Shown: one piece after another, positions 24,236-35,909 of the stretch
How positions within the stretch are numbered: the first letter of the stretch is position 1
Layout of the letters: every line of letters begins with the position of its first letter
Source: Halicephalobus mephisto
Taxonomy: Eukaryota > Nematoda > Chromadorea > Rhabditida > Panagrolaimidae
Assembly (NCBI GenBank): GCA_009193035.1
Contig: SWDT01000108.1
Coordinates: 124,001 to 188,000, forward strand
Direction: 5' to 3'
DNA length: 64,000 bases
The notes under the pieces: model-generated
The model's database searches: none
Seen by the model: only the letters and a program-made list of their open reading frames with translations
What the model was told of the DNA's origin: nothing
Position numbers and translations under genes: made by a program

Positions 24236-25265
24236 TTATATTCTTCTACTTCTAATTCTACACATTTTTCTGTAACTTCTGATGACAATAAGGGTTATAA
24301 GAGAATTTACGACTGGGATTATTGTATAACAAAAGTCTTGCATAAGACTCAGGTTATGGACGTTTATATGAATCACAACTATTGTAACTACTGTGCCCAT
24401 TAGAATGAGAGAAACGACATAAACAATAATGACTTGGAAAAAGAATCACAATAGTCTGTCTCTGGATATCTCTTGCTTGGATACTTATTTGGTTTTTTAC
24501 AGATTGTAGATGAAGCTAGATCTTTATGTTGCAAGATACTGTAATCATATAGATACTAGTAATCAAGAAGTAATGTAAATTAGGAGAATTCTCAGGAGCC
24601 ACACATCCATGAAAGCGGCAACAAACTTAGGAGTGGTTTCGTTGTAATTATGATCCTTTTCCAATATCGTTAGTGTTTATTTCCATTTCATTTCATTTCA
24701 TTTTGTTAAAAAGTGTAGATCATCAATAGAATATATAACAAGATAAATAGAAAGCTAAAAAGAGAAACACAAATTATCAAATGAATGTAATCTTGTTTCT
24801 TTTCACGATAATGAAATAACAATTAATAAATCGTACTAGAATTGCAGCTAAACAATATAATAACGAGAAAATTTACAGAAACATTAATCTGTAAACTAAT
24901 TGGTACTGAAATTTATTCATTAGTAAAGCATATAATTATTTTCCAGGCTACTACTTTTTGTTAGCGTGTTTGTCACTTAAATGTGAAAGTTTTCGTTTTT
25001 TCGGTTTATTTGATATAAATATCTGATCAAGACTTATTATTTGCAGTAAAGAAATATACCGGGCTTTGTTACCGTGCTCAGAATATTGATGAAGGTATCA
25101 ATTAAACGGCTCTGGAGTAAGGTAGGTCAATATCCCTTAACTAAGTTTTTTCTTTTGAATGGGTAAAGATAGTACCAATAAACTCAAGACAAGTTCGGTG
25201 ACGTCGGCAATTTGATGAAAGTATTCGATCAACAGTCTCAGATTTATGCAATAGCCAATCCCCAT
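24236..25265 (-). pseudogene. Str-like chemoreceptor pseudogene (G2)
   Basis: Recognisable from a degenerate exon 1 (start near 25265, LRLLIEYFHQIADV, a stop before the LLQSRLIDTF segment) through exon 3 (KFVAAFMDVWLLRILLIY, SIQARDIQRQTIVI, NSLITLIVIRSYRK) to a TAA near 24236. It shares with G1 the frameshift after LLIYITS and the TAG in the KVW motif, but lacks the later TAA and the 73-bp deletion of G1. The gene was therefore already dead when the pair was duplicated. Confidence 0.87.
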
Positions 25266-25440
25266 TGGTCTTTCTGACGCATCATACGGATTATGGAAGA
25301 TTAGTTTCTCAGTTAAATACTGAATGTGAACAGTATCAACATTTATTTAGAATTGAAATATCATTTACTTTGAAAGTACCTTTAGGTAAATGTTATTTTT
25401 GTATTTAAAGAATCGACCAAAATTTATTCATCTTCTTGTC

Positions 25441-25631
25441 TTTTGGAATAACTTGAAATTCCTGTGAATTTCCAAGAATTAGATCGTCATTGTTGGTTTA
25501 GCTTCTTGGATTTGTTTCAATTTAATGAAAATGTGTGTAATTATATCTGAGTTCGAAAGTCTCAGAAGGTCCTAGATAGATTTAGAAATTCGTGCTAAAA
25601 TAATTCCAGAACAGCGTATGCTTTATCTTTT
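25441..25631 (+). repeat. Inverted repeat, left arm
   Basis: About 191 bp, the reverse complement of 27722-27911 with roughly three differences. It starts TTTTGGAATAA and ends GCGTATGCTTTATCTTTT. Similarity drops abruptly at both edges. The arm begins about 175 bp upstream of the start of pseudogene G2. Confidence 0.9.
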
Positions 25632-27721
25632 CAATATGGGAATGGTTTGAATACTTTCGAAAATTTTTAAATTTTCAAGGAAAATTACTATTAATTTCAC
25701 AAAAGTTCCTAGAATCTAATAGAAATTGTGAAGTAAACTCTAAAAGCCAAAGTTCTGAAAATTTATATTAGAATAGCTTCGTAATAATATCCATTTCTAA
25801 GTTTTTTAATATCCAGAATAGTAGCGGTTTCCTTTATTCATTCCTCAGCCCTAAGATCATATTTTTACTAAAGTCAGCCTCATCTTACCTGTAATCACGA
25901 TTTTTAAGCCTTAGACCAAATGAATAAATTTTATTGTGATTTTAATTGTTTTAAAAATCACATCATAACTTATTTATGTTTTGAAGTTAAACAAGGAATC
26001 AAATGATACTGTTTTTACAATGAACCTTCAGAATCTGTTTTCTTTAGTTTCCCGGTATCTCCTCCATTATAAATGAATTTTTCTCGCTGACTGATTGTTC
26101 ATCGAATAGAATGAATATCTGGGCAATCATCGAATTTCAGTTTACCATTTGCTTATAAAACTTGAATTTTTGCAATACATAATTAACATTACAAACTTGA
26201 TGCATGTTATAAGTTTTTACTCGTACTAAATATTCTACTCATGATTATTTACCAAAAAAAATATTGGTAACGGTATTTCTTGAACATTCAACAAAAACCT
26301 ATTGGTGAAATGATTTCATGATATTTCGTGTTTTCGAATATGAATTCCATGTTATATATATTTATAATTACGTACAGAAAAGGTTAAAAATGTTTTAGAG
26401 TAGATTTGAGCAAAATCTAACGGTAGCAGTTTTTGACAATTGAGAACTAGGAAAATTGCGGAAGATACATTTTTATATGCAGATTTCCAGTGAGTTCTCA
26501 GAAGATAATGCTGCAGATTGTTATGAATCAATAACAATAAGCAGGTTATATTATCACAATGAGAAATTATCGATATAACTATTAAAAAGTAAATTTCGTG
26601 AAGTCATTGTGTTATGTGTCATTGATAAAATGCTAAATTAATCTCACATATGGGATAACTCATCACTGCCCTCTAATCTGCAAATTTAACCACTAATATG
26701 GTGCTTAATTAATTCTATTGTATCGAGATGTTAGATTTTCTCTCGTATTTGTTTATAAATGAATGCTAAAGTCGAGATTAATCCAGACAAATTGACTTAC
26801 ACTAGCTTATATTGTAAGAAAATAGCCTATTTGACTCATAAAAAAGTAAATGATCCACTGAGCAAGAATATTCTCAGTACCCAATATCTCGACTTATGTT
26901 GTTTTCTACAGTAAGAATAGGTTTTGACCTCGCAAGAACATTTCTCATGGTTATACCTGTATTTTCCTATGATTCACTGCGGTACAAATCAGATGAATAT
27001 TAATTTGTTCACCCAAACTGCCAAAGAATATAAAATTAGTAATGTCACAATAGACTTTTCAATTTTATTCTTTTTGATCTCGTAACAATGATTTCAAATA
27101 AGTCCAACGATTGTTATTCATTGTGTCAGATACGGTAGTTCTTTAGTTAATCCTCGTTGTCCATTTACATTATTTCTCCCTAAGAAGGATTGAAGTAAAA
27201 AGTAAACTTTACTGCAATAAATTTAATTCTGCCCTTTAGAGTTCCTCAGAGGTTTTGTATACAAATGTTCCACTGTCACTTGCAATTTTTAAATAGTTAC
27301 TAAAAATTAAGCAAAAAACATTTTATTATGAAATTATTATTCAATTTGGTGTTCTTAAATTGCTTCGGCGAAAAAAGATGAACATTTATGTTATTTTTGG
27401 GAAAGTGTAATTACTTTCAACTTTCTTCCTTAAAGCTGAAAGTAGATGTTGTTCCTCTTTCATTTTTCTAAGAGCTTTTTGTTTCATATTTCAAACTTTC
27501 TGCAGAAAATATAATCTTAGACTTGAAAAATGAATGAACTTCCACTGTTATGACTATTAGAAGATTTAGAAATCACCATAATAGTAGAATTATTCGAATA
27601 CGAATTCCACAATGTTGGTTTCCAGATTTTACATGGTAATTTCTACTGTATTATGGTAGCTTTCATGAGATTATAGAAATTTCTTCAGACATTTGACGGA
27701 TTCTAAAGAATTGCTGTATTA

Positions 27722-27911
27722 AAAAGATAAAGCATACGCTGTTCTGGAATTATTTTAGCACGAATTTCTAAATCTATCTAGGACCTTCTGAGACTTTCGA
27801 ACTCAGATATAATTACACACATTTTCATTAAATTAAAACAAATCCAAGAAGCTAAACCAACAATGACGATCTAATTCTTGGAAATTCACGGGAATTTCAA
27901 CTTATTCCAAA
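27722..27911 (-). repeat. Inverted repeat, right arm
   Basis: Partner of 25441-25631, starting AAAAGATAAAGCATACGC on the plus strand. It ends about 170 bp upstream of the ATG of gene H, so both arms sit at equal distance from the starts of homologous, divergently oriented genes. Confidence 0.9.
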
Positions 27912-28081
27912 AAACAAAAACAAATACCTTTTTGTCAATTCCCTGAACAGAAAAATGTGATTACATTTTTAATTAATGCACCTGAGATTTTATGTTTGGA
28001 CTGATGCCTAAATGATTTATTTTAGGTATCTAAAAGCAAAGTGGAGCTCCTATAATTTCTTTAACTCGTTATCAAAAATAA

Positions 28082-29225
28082 ATGGAATCTAGTCATTCTT
28101 TGACATTAAAAGCATTTATTGAGTACTTCGATAATGGTGTCAGCATTATTGGAAGTGCTTTGAATCTGCTCTTACTGTATTTGATCATCTACAAGACTAA
28201 TATTCGACTAAGGGACTACCGACCTATTTTGCTCCAGAACTGTTTGCTCGATATCTTCTACAATATTGTCAACACAACAACAAAAACGGTACGTTTGTAT
28301 ATTGTGAGCTATTATCTTTAACCACATATTTACAGCAAGTGGATCAGAAAAACGGAAACTTTTTCATGTACATGATGGGTCCGTTGGAGAACATCAATGC
28401 TCCTTACAATAACCTCTTAATTTGTCTCTGGGTGAGTTTTAACCCCCGATATTTTATTAACCAAGATTATTATTATTATAGGTTTTCGCGTTGTTTTACT
28501 GTCTAACTGGAGTTCCAGTCCAGTTCATCTATCGTTATCTCCTAATTGTGAAAGGAGTCAAAGTCACTTTTATTACTTACTGTGCGCTCCTCGTCTCGGC
28601 CTTCATTCCAGCCTTTACCTACACTTTGTGGACGATTTATACCTTCTGGCCAAATCAAGAGAAATGGGAGAAAGCAGCAATGTTGTTGAAGGCTGACCAG
28701 AATTACGACACAGGCATTCCGAATTTTGTTGTCGCTTCCATCGATGAATGGCCTTTGAGAGTTTTATTCATTTATGCATATCTCCTCGTTTTCCTTGTAT
28801 ACATCATTACTATATTCTCCAATATGAAGGTTTGGCATTATCTAAAGGCTATGGAGAATCAGATGAGTGTCCAAGCGAAAGATGTCCAAAGACAGATTAC
28901 TGTAACTCTCATCTTCCAGGCCATAATTCCTTGTGTCGTCTCTCTTATTCCAATAGGCACATCTGTCACGATGGCTTTCCTTCACGCGAACGTCCCTAGT
29001 CTTAGTCTTTTTATGGCCCTCCTATATTCAGCAATCCCAATCGCTAACCCTCTTCTGACACTGATTGTCATCAAGAACTATAGAGAGACCGCAATACTCA
29101 TCCTGCAACGAATCTGTGGGAAACAAAATGGAGCAGTCGAGCCTGTATCGAAATCTGTAACTTTTCTAGCTTGTCAAAACACTGGGAAAATGGTATTAAC
29201 AAATCCTGCTGAACAATTAGCGTAA
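28082..29225 (+). CDS. 7TM chemoreceptor, Str-superfamily-like (gene H)
   Basis: Exons 28082-28288 (69 codons, MESSHSLTLKAFIEYF), 28336-28431 (32 codons, FMYMMGPLENI) and 28482-29225 give 348 aa, with canonical GT-AG introns of about 50 bp (donors GTACGT and GTGAGT). Landmarks are LRDYRPILLQNC, GVPVQFIYRYLLIVKG, YTFWPNQEKW, PNFVVASIDEWPL, VQRQITVTLIFQ and NPLLTLIVIKNYR, then a tail of about 45 residues after TM7. It is closest to genes A and B although 22 kb away and in opposite orientation, so the duplication included an inversion. The receptor call is firm; subfamily and ligand are unknown. Confidence 0.9.
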
Positions 29226-31703
29226 AAAAGATAATCTCTGTGCAAGAATTAAGATGTTAATCCTTCTTTTTCCACTGTATTAAAGGGCATATTCAAGAAA
29301 TTCATGCATTGTGATGAGTTCAGATTACTCATTTGTTTAAATTCAATTAAACGTTTGTGAAGTAAAGACCAACAATCAATTATTATGTAATTGAAAATTA
29401 ATTTCAACATTTATTCGTTAATACACATTGTACGAATTCCGCACAATTTGTGTATAAATAACTATATCATCCGGTTGTTCTTTTATCACTTTGATTTACT
29501 CAACATTATTTATTAATAAAGGAGTTAGTAACATTAACTTTTGATAATTCCACAAAAAACACTTCCTAGACCTTTTTAAACATAATTATGAATATACCTT
29601 TTCAAAAAATATTCTAAATATTCTGAAAACTTTGTATAATCTTTTGTAATCAACGAAATTTACTAAACATCTCTTGTTTGGGTAGTTGCTCAAAATTTCA
29701 TCAAAATTCCAATGGTGTCATAGAGGGTGAGATGACTCTCAAGGAGAAAGTCTCTAAGGTACAGGAATTCAACTGGGACTCTAATTTGAGGTAGGAGTGA
29801 CGTCGTTTGGAAGTAAGAAATGAATGATGAAGATGAACAATCGGGAGTTATTGTTAATTAATGTTGGTATTGTTTGATTGCTCAAGTAAACCGAGGAGTT
29901 ATTACTCTGCAAGACTAGTCAGTTTGGGAATAGGTTTAATTATCTTACAGTATCTTTAGGAAGGATTTAATCATAACAAATATAGGTTAACTTGTTTTCC
30001 AACAATGGATAAATAAAAATTAAGATTTTAATGCTTCATTCCGACTAGTTGAATCTGGCAAATAATCATTTCTTCTGCCAACGTATTTGAGAAGAATGTT
30101 GTTAAACCTTCACTATTAAAATGTAATAACAAATTAAATTAGCTGTATTTCATATTTCCAAAGTCGTATTGATTGCTTTCATAAGACTGAACACCACTTT
30201 TAATTAAAGTTTTACTTTAGGGAATGCCTTGTTATGAATTTTTAAATTTACATATTTATTTGCTCATAAAATGCAATCAACTTAAAAGGAAAATTTGATA
30301 CTTATCTACCATAGTTTCCTTGAAGATAAACGGTATTTCTACCAAGTGAGTGATGTAGAGGTACTTGGACTCGCATTAGTGTTATCTGATCTTAAGCGTG
30401 CTCTTATTCATTGGCTACAAATTTTAATAAGAATGTGTCTTAAATGAACTTTCGATTACTGACATAGCATTGTATACAGTTAATTACATACGCTTGTGAA
30501 AATGTCTGGCATGTATTGATGCCAGATGTCAAATTGTTAATTTTGATGCTAATTTCTATGTTTTACCTCCAAATTAACAGAAACGTAGCCATTAATAATT
30601 TACCAACGATTTGAAAGAAACAGTAATGAGTCATGGAAAAAGCAAAAATGCCTCTGCTTAAAATTAAAAAAAAAGAAATGATATATTCAAAATTAAATAA
30701 AAGAATGCATTTTAATATTTTTAATTACATTGCGATACTTTACCGTACTTGTTAATTATGATTTAATAATTCACGCTTGATATGAAAGGAAAATAAAGTA
30801 ATATTACTTCTTTAAAGACAATAATTTTATAAAATTGCTTGAAACAGTTTTTATTTTAAAAAATTTGACTGAACTTATATAAAGAGAATTGATATTTTTC
30901 TGGATATTTAATATTGTAAACTGTTTATTTTTGTAGAAAAATAAAAATAAATTCTAATCTAACGATTGAATTCTTTTCATTGTTCTAGTCATGTTTTTTA
31001 AGACAAAAATAAATATCGTTTCTTCATTTTCTGATCTTATTTTTTTTGTATATATTTTTTGAACTATAACCTATTTTTGGAGAAAATAAAAAACATACTC
31101 ATTCTCTTTTTATTAAAGCGTTCTAAGAACTTCAAATTTAATAAGAATTCCTTTGAATTTTCTTCTGTAATTTATTAAAAATTCCGTATATTTGCACATA
31201 AAAATCAAAGAATACTTCTGAGAGTACAGATCTGCATATTTCACCCAGATTGATTTTTAAATATTACATATTTCCACAAAAGTTAAGCACATAAAAACCC
31301 GTAATTTTTGTGTCATGTCAAATGTTGCAAATGTATGGCATTTTGTTACGAAAAGTCCTGTAATCTTTGTACGATACCCAGAATAGTTTTTTTAGAATGT
31401 CACAATTTTTAACAAATGTGTTGCAATTTTTGCCACATGTGACAAATGTTTATAAGAACTGTAGTAATTGTGTCACATTTCGTGATTGTTATTGGGCCAA
31501 AAGTTACGTTTTTTGTGTAATTATTTGTCTATTATTAAAATTAGAAATTACTATTATAAAATTCTAGAAAATTCTTTCGACACAAATTTCCAAAATCTAA
31601 AGACCTACAATTTTTGGGTTTCAAATTTGTACTTTTAGCACTTTATCGAACGTTTTCAAAGCAATTACAATATAGGATTTACAACATTATATACTCAAAC
31701 TTG

Positions 31704-31978
31704 GACTCCTCTATTGTTCGCTTGCGTTCGCGCATCTCAACCTTTCTGATCATCTTCAGGGAATTCTTTCTCTTACTAGGATCATCTTCAGGGAATTCTT
31801 CTCTTACTAGGATCATCTTTTTGGTCTTTCTGACCTCGCTTCTTTCTTTGATGAGTGCGTCTTAGCCATTTGTAGTCAGATTGCGGCTGGCAAGGCCTGA
31901 ATCTGCAGTCTTCGGTCGGGAATCGAACCCGAGTCTCGTAACTTTGCAGTCACGTATACTACCATTGTACTACCGAAG
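31704..31978 (-). mobile_element. SINE-like element with tRNA-like head and TSD
   Basis: The minus strand starts with a tRNA-like head followed by about 200 bp of purine-rich body. The flanks are CTCAAACTTG (31694-31703) and CTCAAATTTG (31979-31988), an imperfect 10-bp target-site duplication. The body holds two tandem copies of a roughly 32-bp unit (GGATCATCTTCAGGGAATTC plus TCTTACTA) at about 31747-31811. Composition is GC-richer than the surroundings. No protein is encoded. Confidence 0.65.
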
Positions 31979-31979
31979 C
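31909..31979 (-). ncRNA. tRNA-like sequence, Cys(GCA)-type anticodon loop
   Basis: The minus strand has acceptor arms GCTTCGG/CCGAAGA (first pair mismatched), D arm GTAC-AATGGTA-GTAT, anticodon stem CGTGA/TTACG around an 8-nt loop with CTGCAAAG, and T arm CTCGG-GTTCGATT-CCCGA-like with a perfect B box (GGTTCGATTCC). The extra base in the anticodon loop and the position at the head of a TSD-flanked element argue for a tRNA-derived retroelement rather than a working tRNA-Cys. Confidence 0.6.
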
Positions 31980-32267
31980 TCAAATTTGTATTTTTCAGAT
32001 TTTATTGAATTCTGGAGAAATTCAGCAAATTAAAATTATCATTGTAAAACAGATTCTGAATAAGTGGAAATTATTTAAGAGTGGTTTTGAGAAGGAAAAC
32101 AGGAATCAAGTGCTGCTAATTTCACGAACAGAAAAATAATCTTTTATGGAGTTCTATTCAGCTTAAATAAGATTTTAATTCTGAATGGATGTTCTTAAAT
32201 GATTTTCTAGTATATTTAAAAGCAGCACTCAAATATTATAATTTATTTTACTCGTCAGTAAGAAACA

Positions 32268-33330
32268 ATGGAATCCAGTCATCCGGTGAGCTTGAAAACC
32301 CTTGTTGAATACCTTGACAATATTATCGGCACCATCGGATTTGTCTTGAATATGACATTGCTGTACTTAATTATTTACAAGACAAACGTCAAATTGAAAG
32401 ACTATCGCCCTATTTTACTCCAAAACTCCTTGATTGATACCTTTTTCAACACCGTTAATATTATAACGAAAACGGTAGATTTTCCTGTAAGTTATTAATT
32501 TTAGTTAAATATTTGCAGCAAATAGACCAAAAAAATGGACACTTTTATGTCTACATGATCGGTCCCCTGGCGAATCTTAAGCATCCTTACAATGTTCTCT
32601 TCATCGGTCTTTGGGTAAGCTTGAATATCCATTGTCATTTTACAACCTAGGAATATTGTAGATTTTCACGTTGTTTTACTCCTTAACTGGCATTCCAGTT
32701 CAGTTCATCTACCGTTACCTTATGATTGTGAAAGGAATCAACGTTACCTTTGTTCACTACTTTGTGCTTCTCTTCTCGGCCCTTATTTCAGCGTTGATTT
32801 ACGCTTGCTGGGCAATTTACACTTTCTGGCCCGATGAAGAAGATTGGGAAGCAGCAATAGCATTGTTAAAGGCTGATCACAATTACGACGAAGGCATTCC
32901 CAACTTCGTCCTTGCTTCCATCGAGGAGTGGCCCTTACGAATCCTCCTCACTTACACCTACTTTCTAGTTACCAGTGTTTACGTGATCACGATATTCTCC
33001 AACATCAAGGTTTGGCGTCATCTAAAATTCATGGAGAATCAAATAGCGCTCCAAGTGAGAGATATCCAGAGACAGATTACTATGACTCTTATTTTGCAAG
33101 CCGCTATTCCTTGTGTTGTTTGTCTCATCCCAATAAGTATGGCAGTTACGATGGCTGCGATTCACGCAAATGTCCCCGGTCTGAGTCTTATACTGGCTAT
33201 CTTCTACACAATAACTCCAGTCGCCAATTCTCTTGTAACTCTCATTGTTATTAGAATTTATCGAAAGAACATATTGTTCATGTTCAAAAAGATCTGTGAT
33301 ATAAGAAACAGAAACATCTACCGATGGTAG
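32268..33330 (+). CDS. 7TM chemoreceptor, Str-superfamily-like (gene I)
   Basis: Exons 32268-32474 (69 codons, MESSHPVSLKTLVEYL), 32519-32614 (32 codons, FYVYMIGPLANL) and 32662-33330 give 323 aa. Introns are 44 and 47 bp, GT-AG. Landmarks are LKDYRPILLQNS, GIPVQFIYRYLMIVKG, YTFWPDEEDW, PNFVLASIEEWPL, IQRQITMTLILQ and NSLVTLIVIRIYR. The tail after TM7 is about 25 residues shorter than in gene H. It is in tandem with gene H and is the family member most like pseudogenes G1 and G2 in exons 2-3 (HPYNVLFI, VTFVHYF). Confidence 0.9.
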
Positions 33331-35909
33331 TTTTTTACTCCTCAGACAAAGGATCTCTTCTAATCATTTCTTGGGACAGTTAATTAAGGGGAAATATAAG
33401 CTCTTAAATGCAATTAAAAATGAATTATTAAACCGGAGTGAGAAAAATTCAAAAAATATAGTAGACTGGAATCATCAAGTTGCTTAAATCAATTTGAAAA
33501 TTGTAAATTCAATATCAATGATAAGTTATTACACAACTGAATGTCTTTGAACCTTATAGACACCACATAACCCACTGGTTGCACACCGTTACTTTGCACA
33601 TATCCATATCATCCGTTTGGCTTTTTATTGACTTACTCTGTTTATTGACCTCTGTTAATAAAGGAATTAATAACATTGCTGTTTCTAAATTGAATGGAAA
33701 CCGTATATGGAAAATACATTGATCAAAACTTTCGTAGTTTAAACTTTCAAAATGTATCACGCTCAAATCTATTATAAAACATTTCTTAAGCTTCTCTATG
33801 AAAAATTATAGATATAATTATCCTTAAAGTGCATGAGATATATTTTAAAAAATGCAAGAATTGCTAAATTGTATTTGCGCTGGAACTTTATGTAAATGAA
33901 CTTCTGGTAAGTTTTCAAGAATAATCTTATTACTTCTAGTTATTATTTATAACGAGCAAATTATATCAGCGCAAACACAAACTCAGCATGTGTATTTATA
34001 AAGAAATGGTATTAAAGCAACGTGTTCTGTGTCAACGATGAATTTCAAAATTAATTTTCATCAGCATAATGGTTTATAATTGATATCTAATCCGTAAACT
34101 TTTAGGTCAATTTGAGCAACATGATAATTTTATTTCACTAATGTCTTTGGTGTTTTTAAATACTTGTTTACAAATTTATAGAAACCAAAACTGAATAAAA
34201 TGAACCATATTAACGTGTAACGTAACAAAATAATAGGTTCTACTCATATGGAGAGAATGAGTTGTTTTTCGGATATGTGTATCAAAGAAATTTAAAGATT
34301 CAATGTCTTCATTTCCTTTCTTCGATGTAGAAATGAATAGCTTCTGATACAACAAGAAATACTTTTTTTGTTATATTGCCACCAAATTGATCTGAAAAAG
34401 ATAAACTGAATATTAATGTTATAGTAAAATCTTCATTTCCCTATTGTTTTTGATGTTACAATAATATCAACTACAATAGACGATTTCTAGTTGTGGACAC
34501 AGAAGACGGAGTTCAGTTTGTCCAATGCTTTAGATAAACACCTAAGACACCACCCAATCAGATGAAGCTATAAGAGTATACTAAAAGGTCAGAACTATAA
34601 TTACAAGTCAGTTTTGCCTATTTCCAGTGGTTAGTTTATTTCAATACGGTCTGGGATGAACACCCGACTAGAAACAATCAGATAAATATCCTCTATTTTT
34701 CGTGTTAGCATTGTATATAAAGAAAGCTTGATTACGGTCTGTATGTACAGTAGGAATTTATAATCTTTGCTCTTGTAAGAGAATCCATCATCTGAATAAC
34801 ACCAATTCCTACTTTACTAGATATTATGTTAATAACAGTTTCCTAGTTCATCCCGCTCATGCACTATCATTAATTTTTCCAGAAACAAATATAAATTGAA
34901 AGCAAACCTAAAATAACAAATCTAAATTTACTTTTAAGAGTTCTCGAGTTGTTTACGTTAAAATATTGTACTTAATTTTTAAAAATCTATTAAGAATCAA
35001 AATGAAAAATAGGAACCTCATGGTGATATCGTGATTTCGCTTAGGGTTCTTAGACGACTTTGGCGGAAAAAGAACAAATGGTCATGTCTCTTTCGTCATA
35101 AGGAACTGTGTTATTAAAATCCAAAGATTTTTTTCACAAGATTATGAGAAACTTGTCTCGACTTGAATTCTTAGAACTTTTCAATGAAAATTGAAGCTTG
35201 TAAATAAGCGTCTGCGTGGTTTCACGAATATTCGACAGTATCCTGGGAAATTTTGAATGTATGTTATTAGGTATGAAATTTTCTCATATATTTCTGTGAA
35301 AATTACTTTTAAATGAAGTTTTAGGACTTTCCAATTAACATCAAAAACAATGAATTCATTTTTCACACAAGTTTTTAACGATCTAAAATCATCCTGTATA
35401 TTCCGAGAGATTCTAGATCCTGGGCTTATTTTTATTAAAATACCGTAGTCGAAAAATTTATTAAAATGAATTGGTTAATTTTCGGAAATTTCTGTAAATT
35501 TGTAATAATAAACTTTGATCCATATGGTTATAATTTAAATTCCTTTGTTATTTTATTATTTTATCTATTCTTAATAAATATTGCAAACATAAAATTTACT
35601 CTAATTACTGTGGGAAACTATAATCGCGTTCTTTCAACTTTCTTCGACACCAGAAGTTTACCGCCTCCGGGAGAATTCTCATCCATTCTTTCGAATTTTT
35701 AATTTACTTTTTTCAAAAACGTATCCGAGTGTTCTTTTGAGTTTTTAGAACTCAATTGAATTTCATTCTTGAAAAAAGACAAATCATCTGTCGCGGATTC
35801 GTGAGCATCAGAATTCCCTCCGGGTTTCCTTTTTTTTCCTTTTTCTTTGAGTTAAACAATAACAACATTGGCTCTATTATTGGGTGAAACTACAAGTTTG
35901 TGATTTCAG
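33331..35909. other. Intergenic; one dispersed repeat copy
   Basis: The region contains the 45-bp dispersed repeat at 34546-34597 (minus). AT-rich elsewhere. A 78-codon frame at 35466-35702 is hydrophobic by base composition only, and I do not call it a gene. Confidence 0.5.
34546..34597 (-). repeat. Dispersed 45-bp repeat, copy d
   Basis: The minus strand reads TTCTGACCTTTTAGTAT and ends TCTGATTGGGTGGTGTC. Similarity to the flank of copy c continues outward (TGTCCAATG / CGTCCAATGG), hinting at a longer diverged element. Confidence 0.6.

Larger units (their letters stand above)
25270..28081. other. Divergent spacer with inverted repeat arms
   Basis: Lies between pseudogene G2 (-) and gene H (+). 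Apart from the 190-bp inverted arms at 25441-25631 and 27722-27911 it is AT-rich, with no supported gene. The minus-strand frame at 26352-26537 resembles that at 24032-24232 at the protein level. Confidence 0.5.
29226..32267. other. Intergenic; one SINE-like insertion
   Basis: The region downstream of gene H (about 29450-29540) resembles that downstream of gene I (33598-33690), marking the duplicated unit. Otherwise it is AT-rich with no gene. From about 31300 to 31500 the motif TGTGTCA/TGTGACAAATG recurs in both orientations. The SINE-like element at 31704-31978 is annotated separately. Confidence 0.5.

Noticed and set aside
31909..31979. Functional tRNA-Cys
   Set aside because: Eight-base anticodon loop, first acceptor pair mismatched and target-site duplication around a longer element favour a tRNA-derived repeat.
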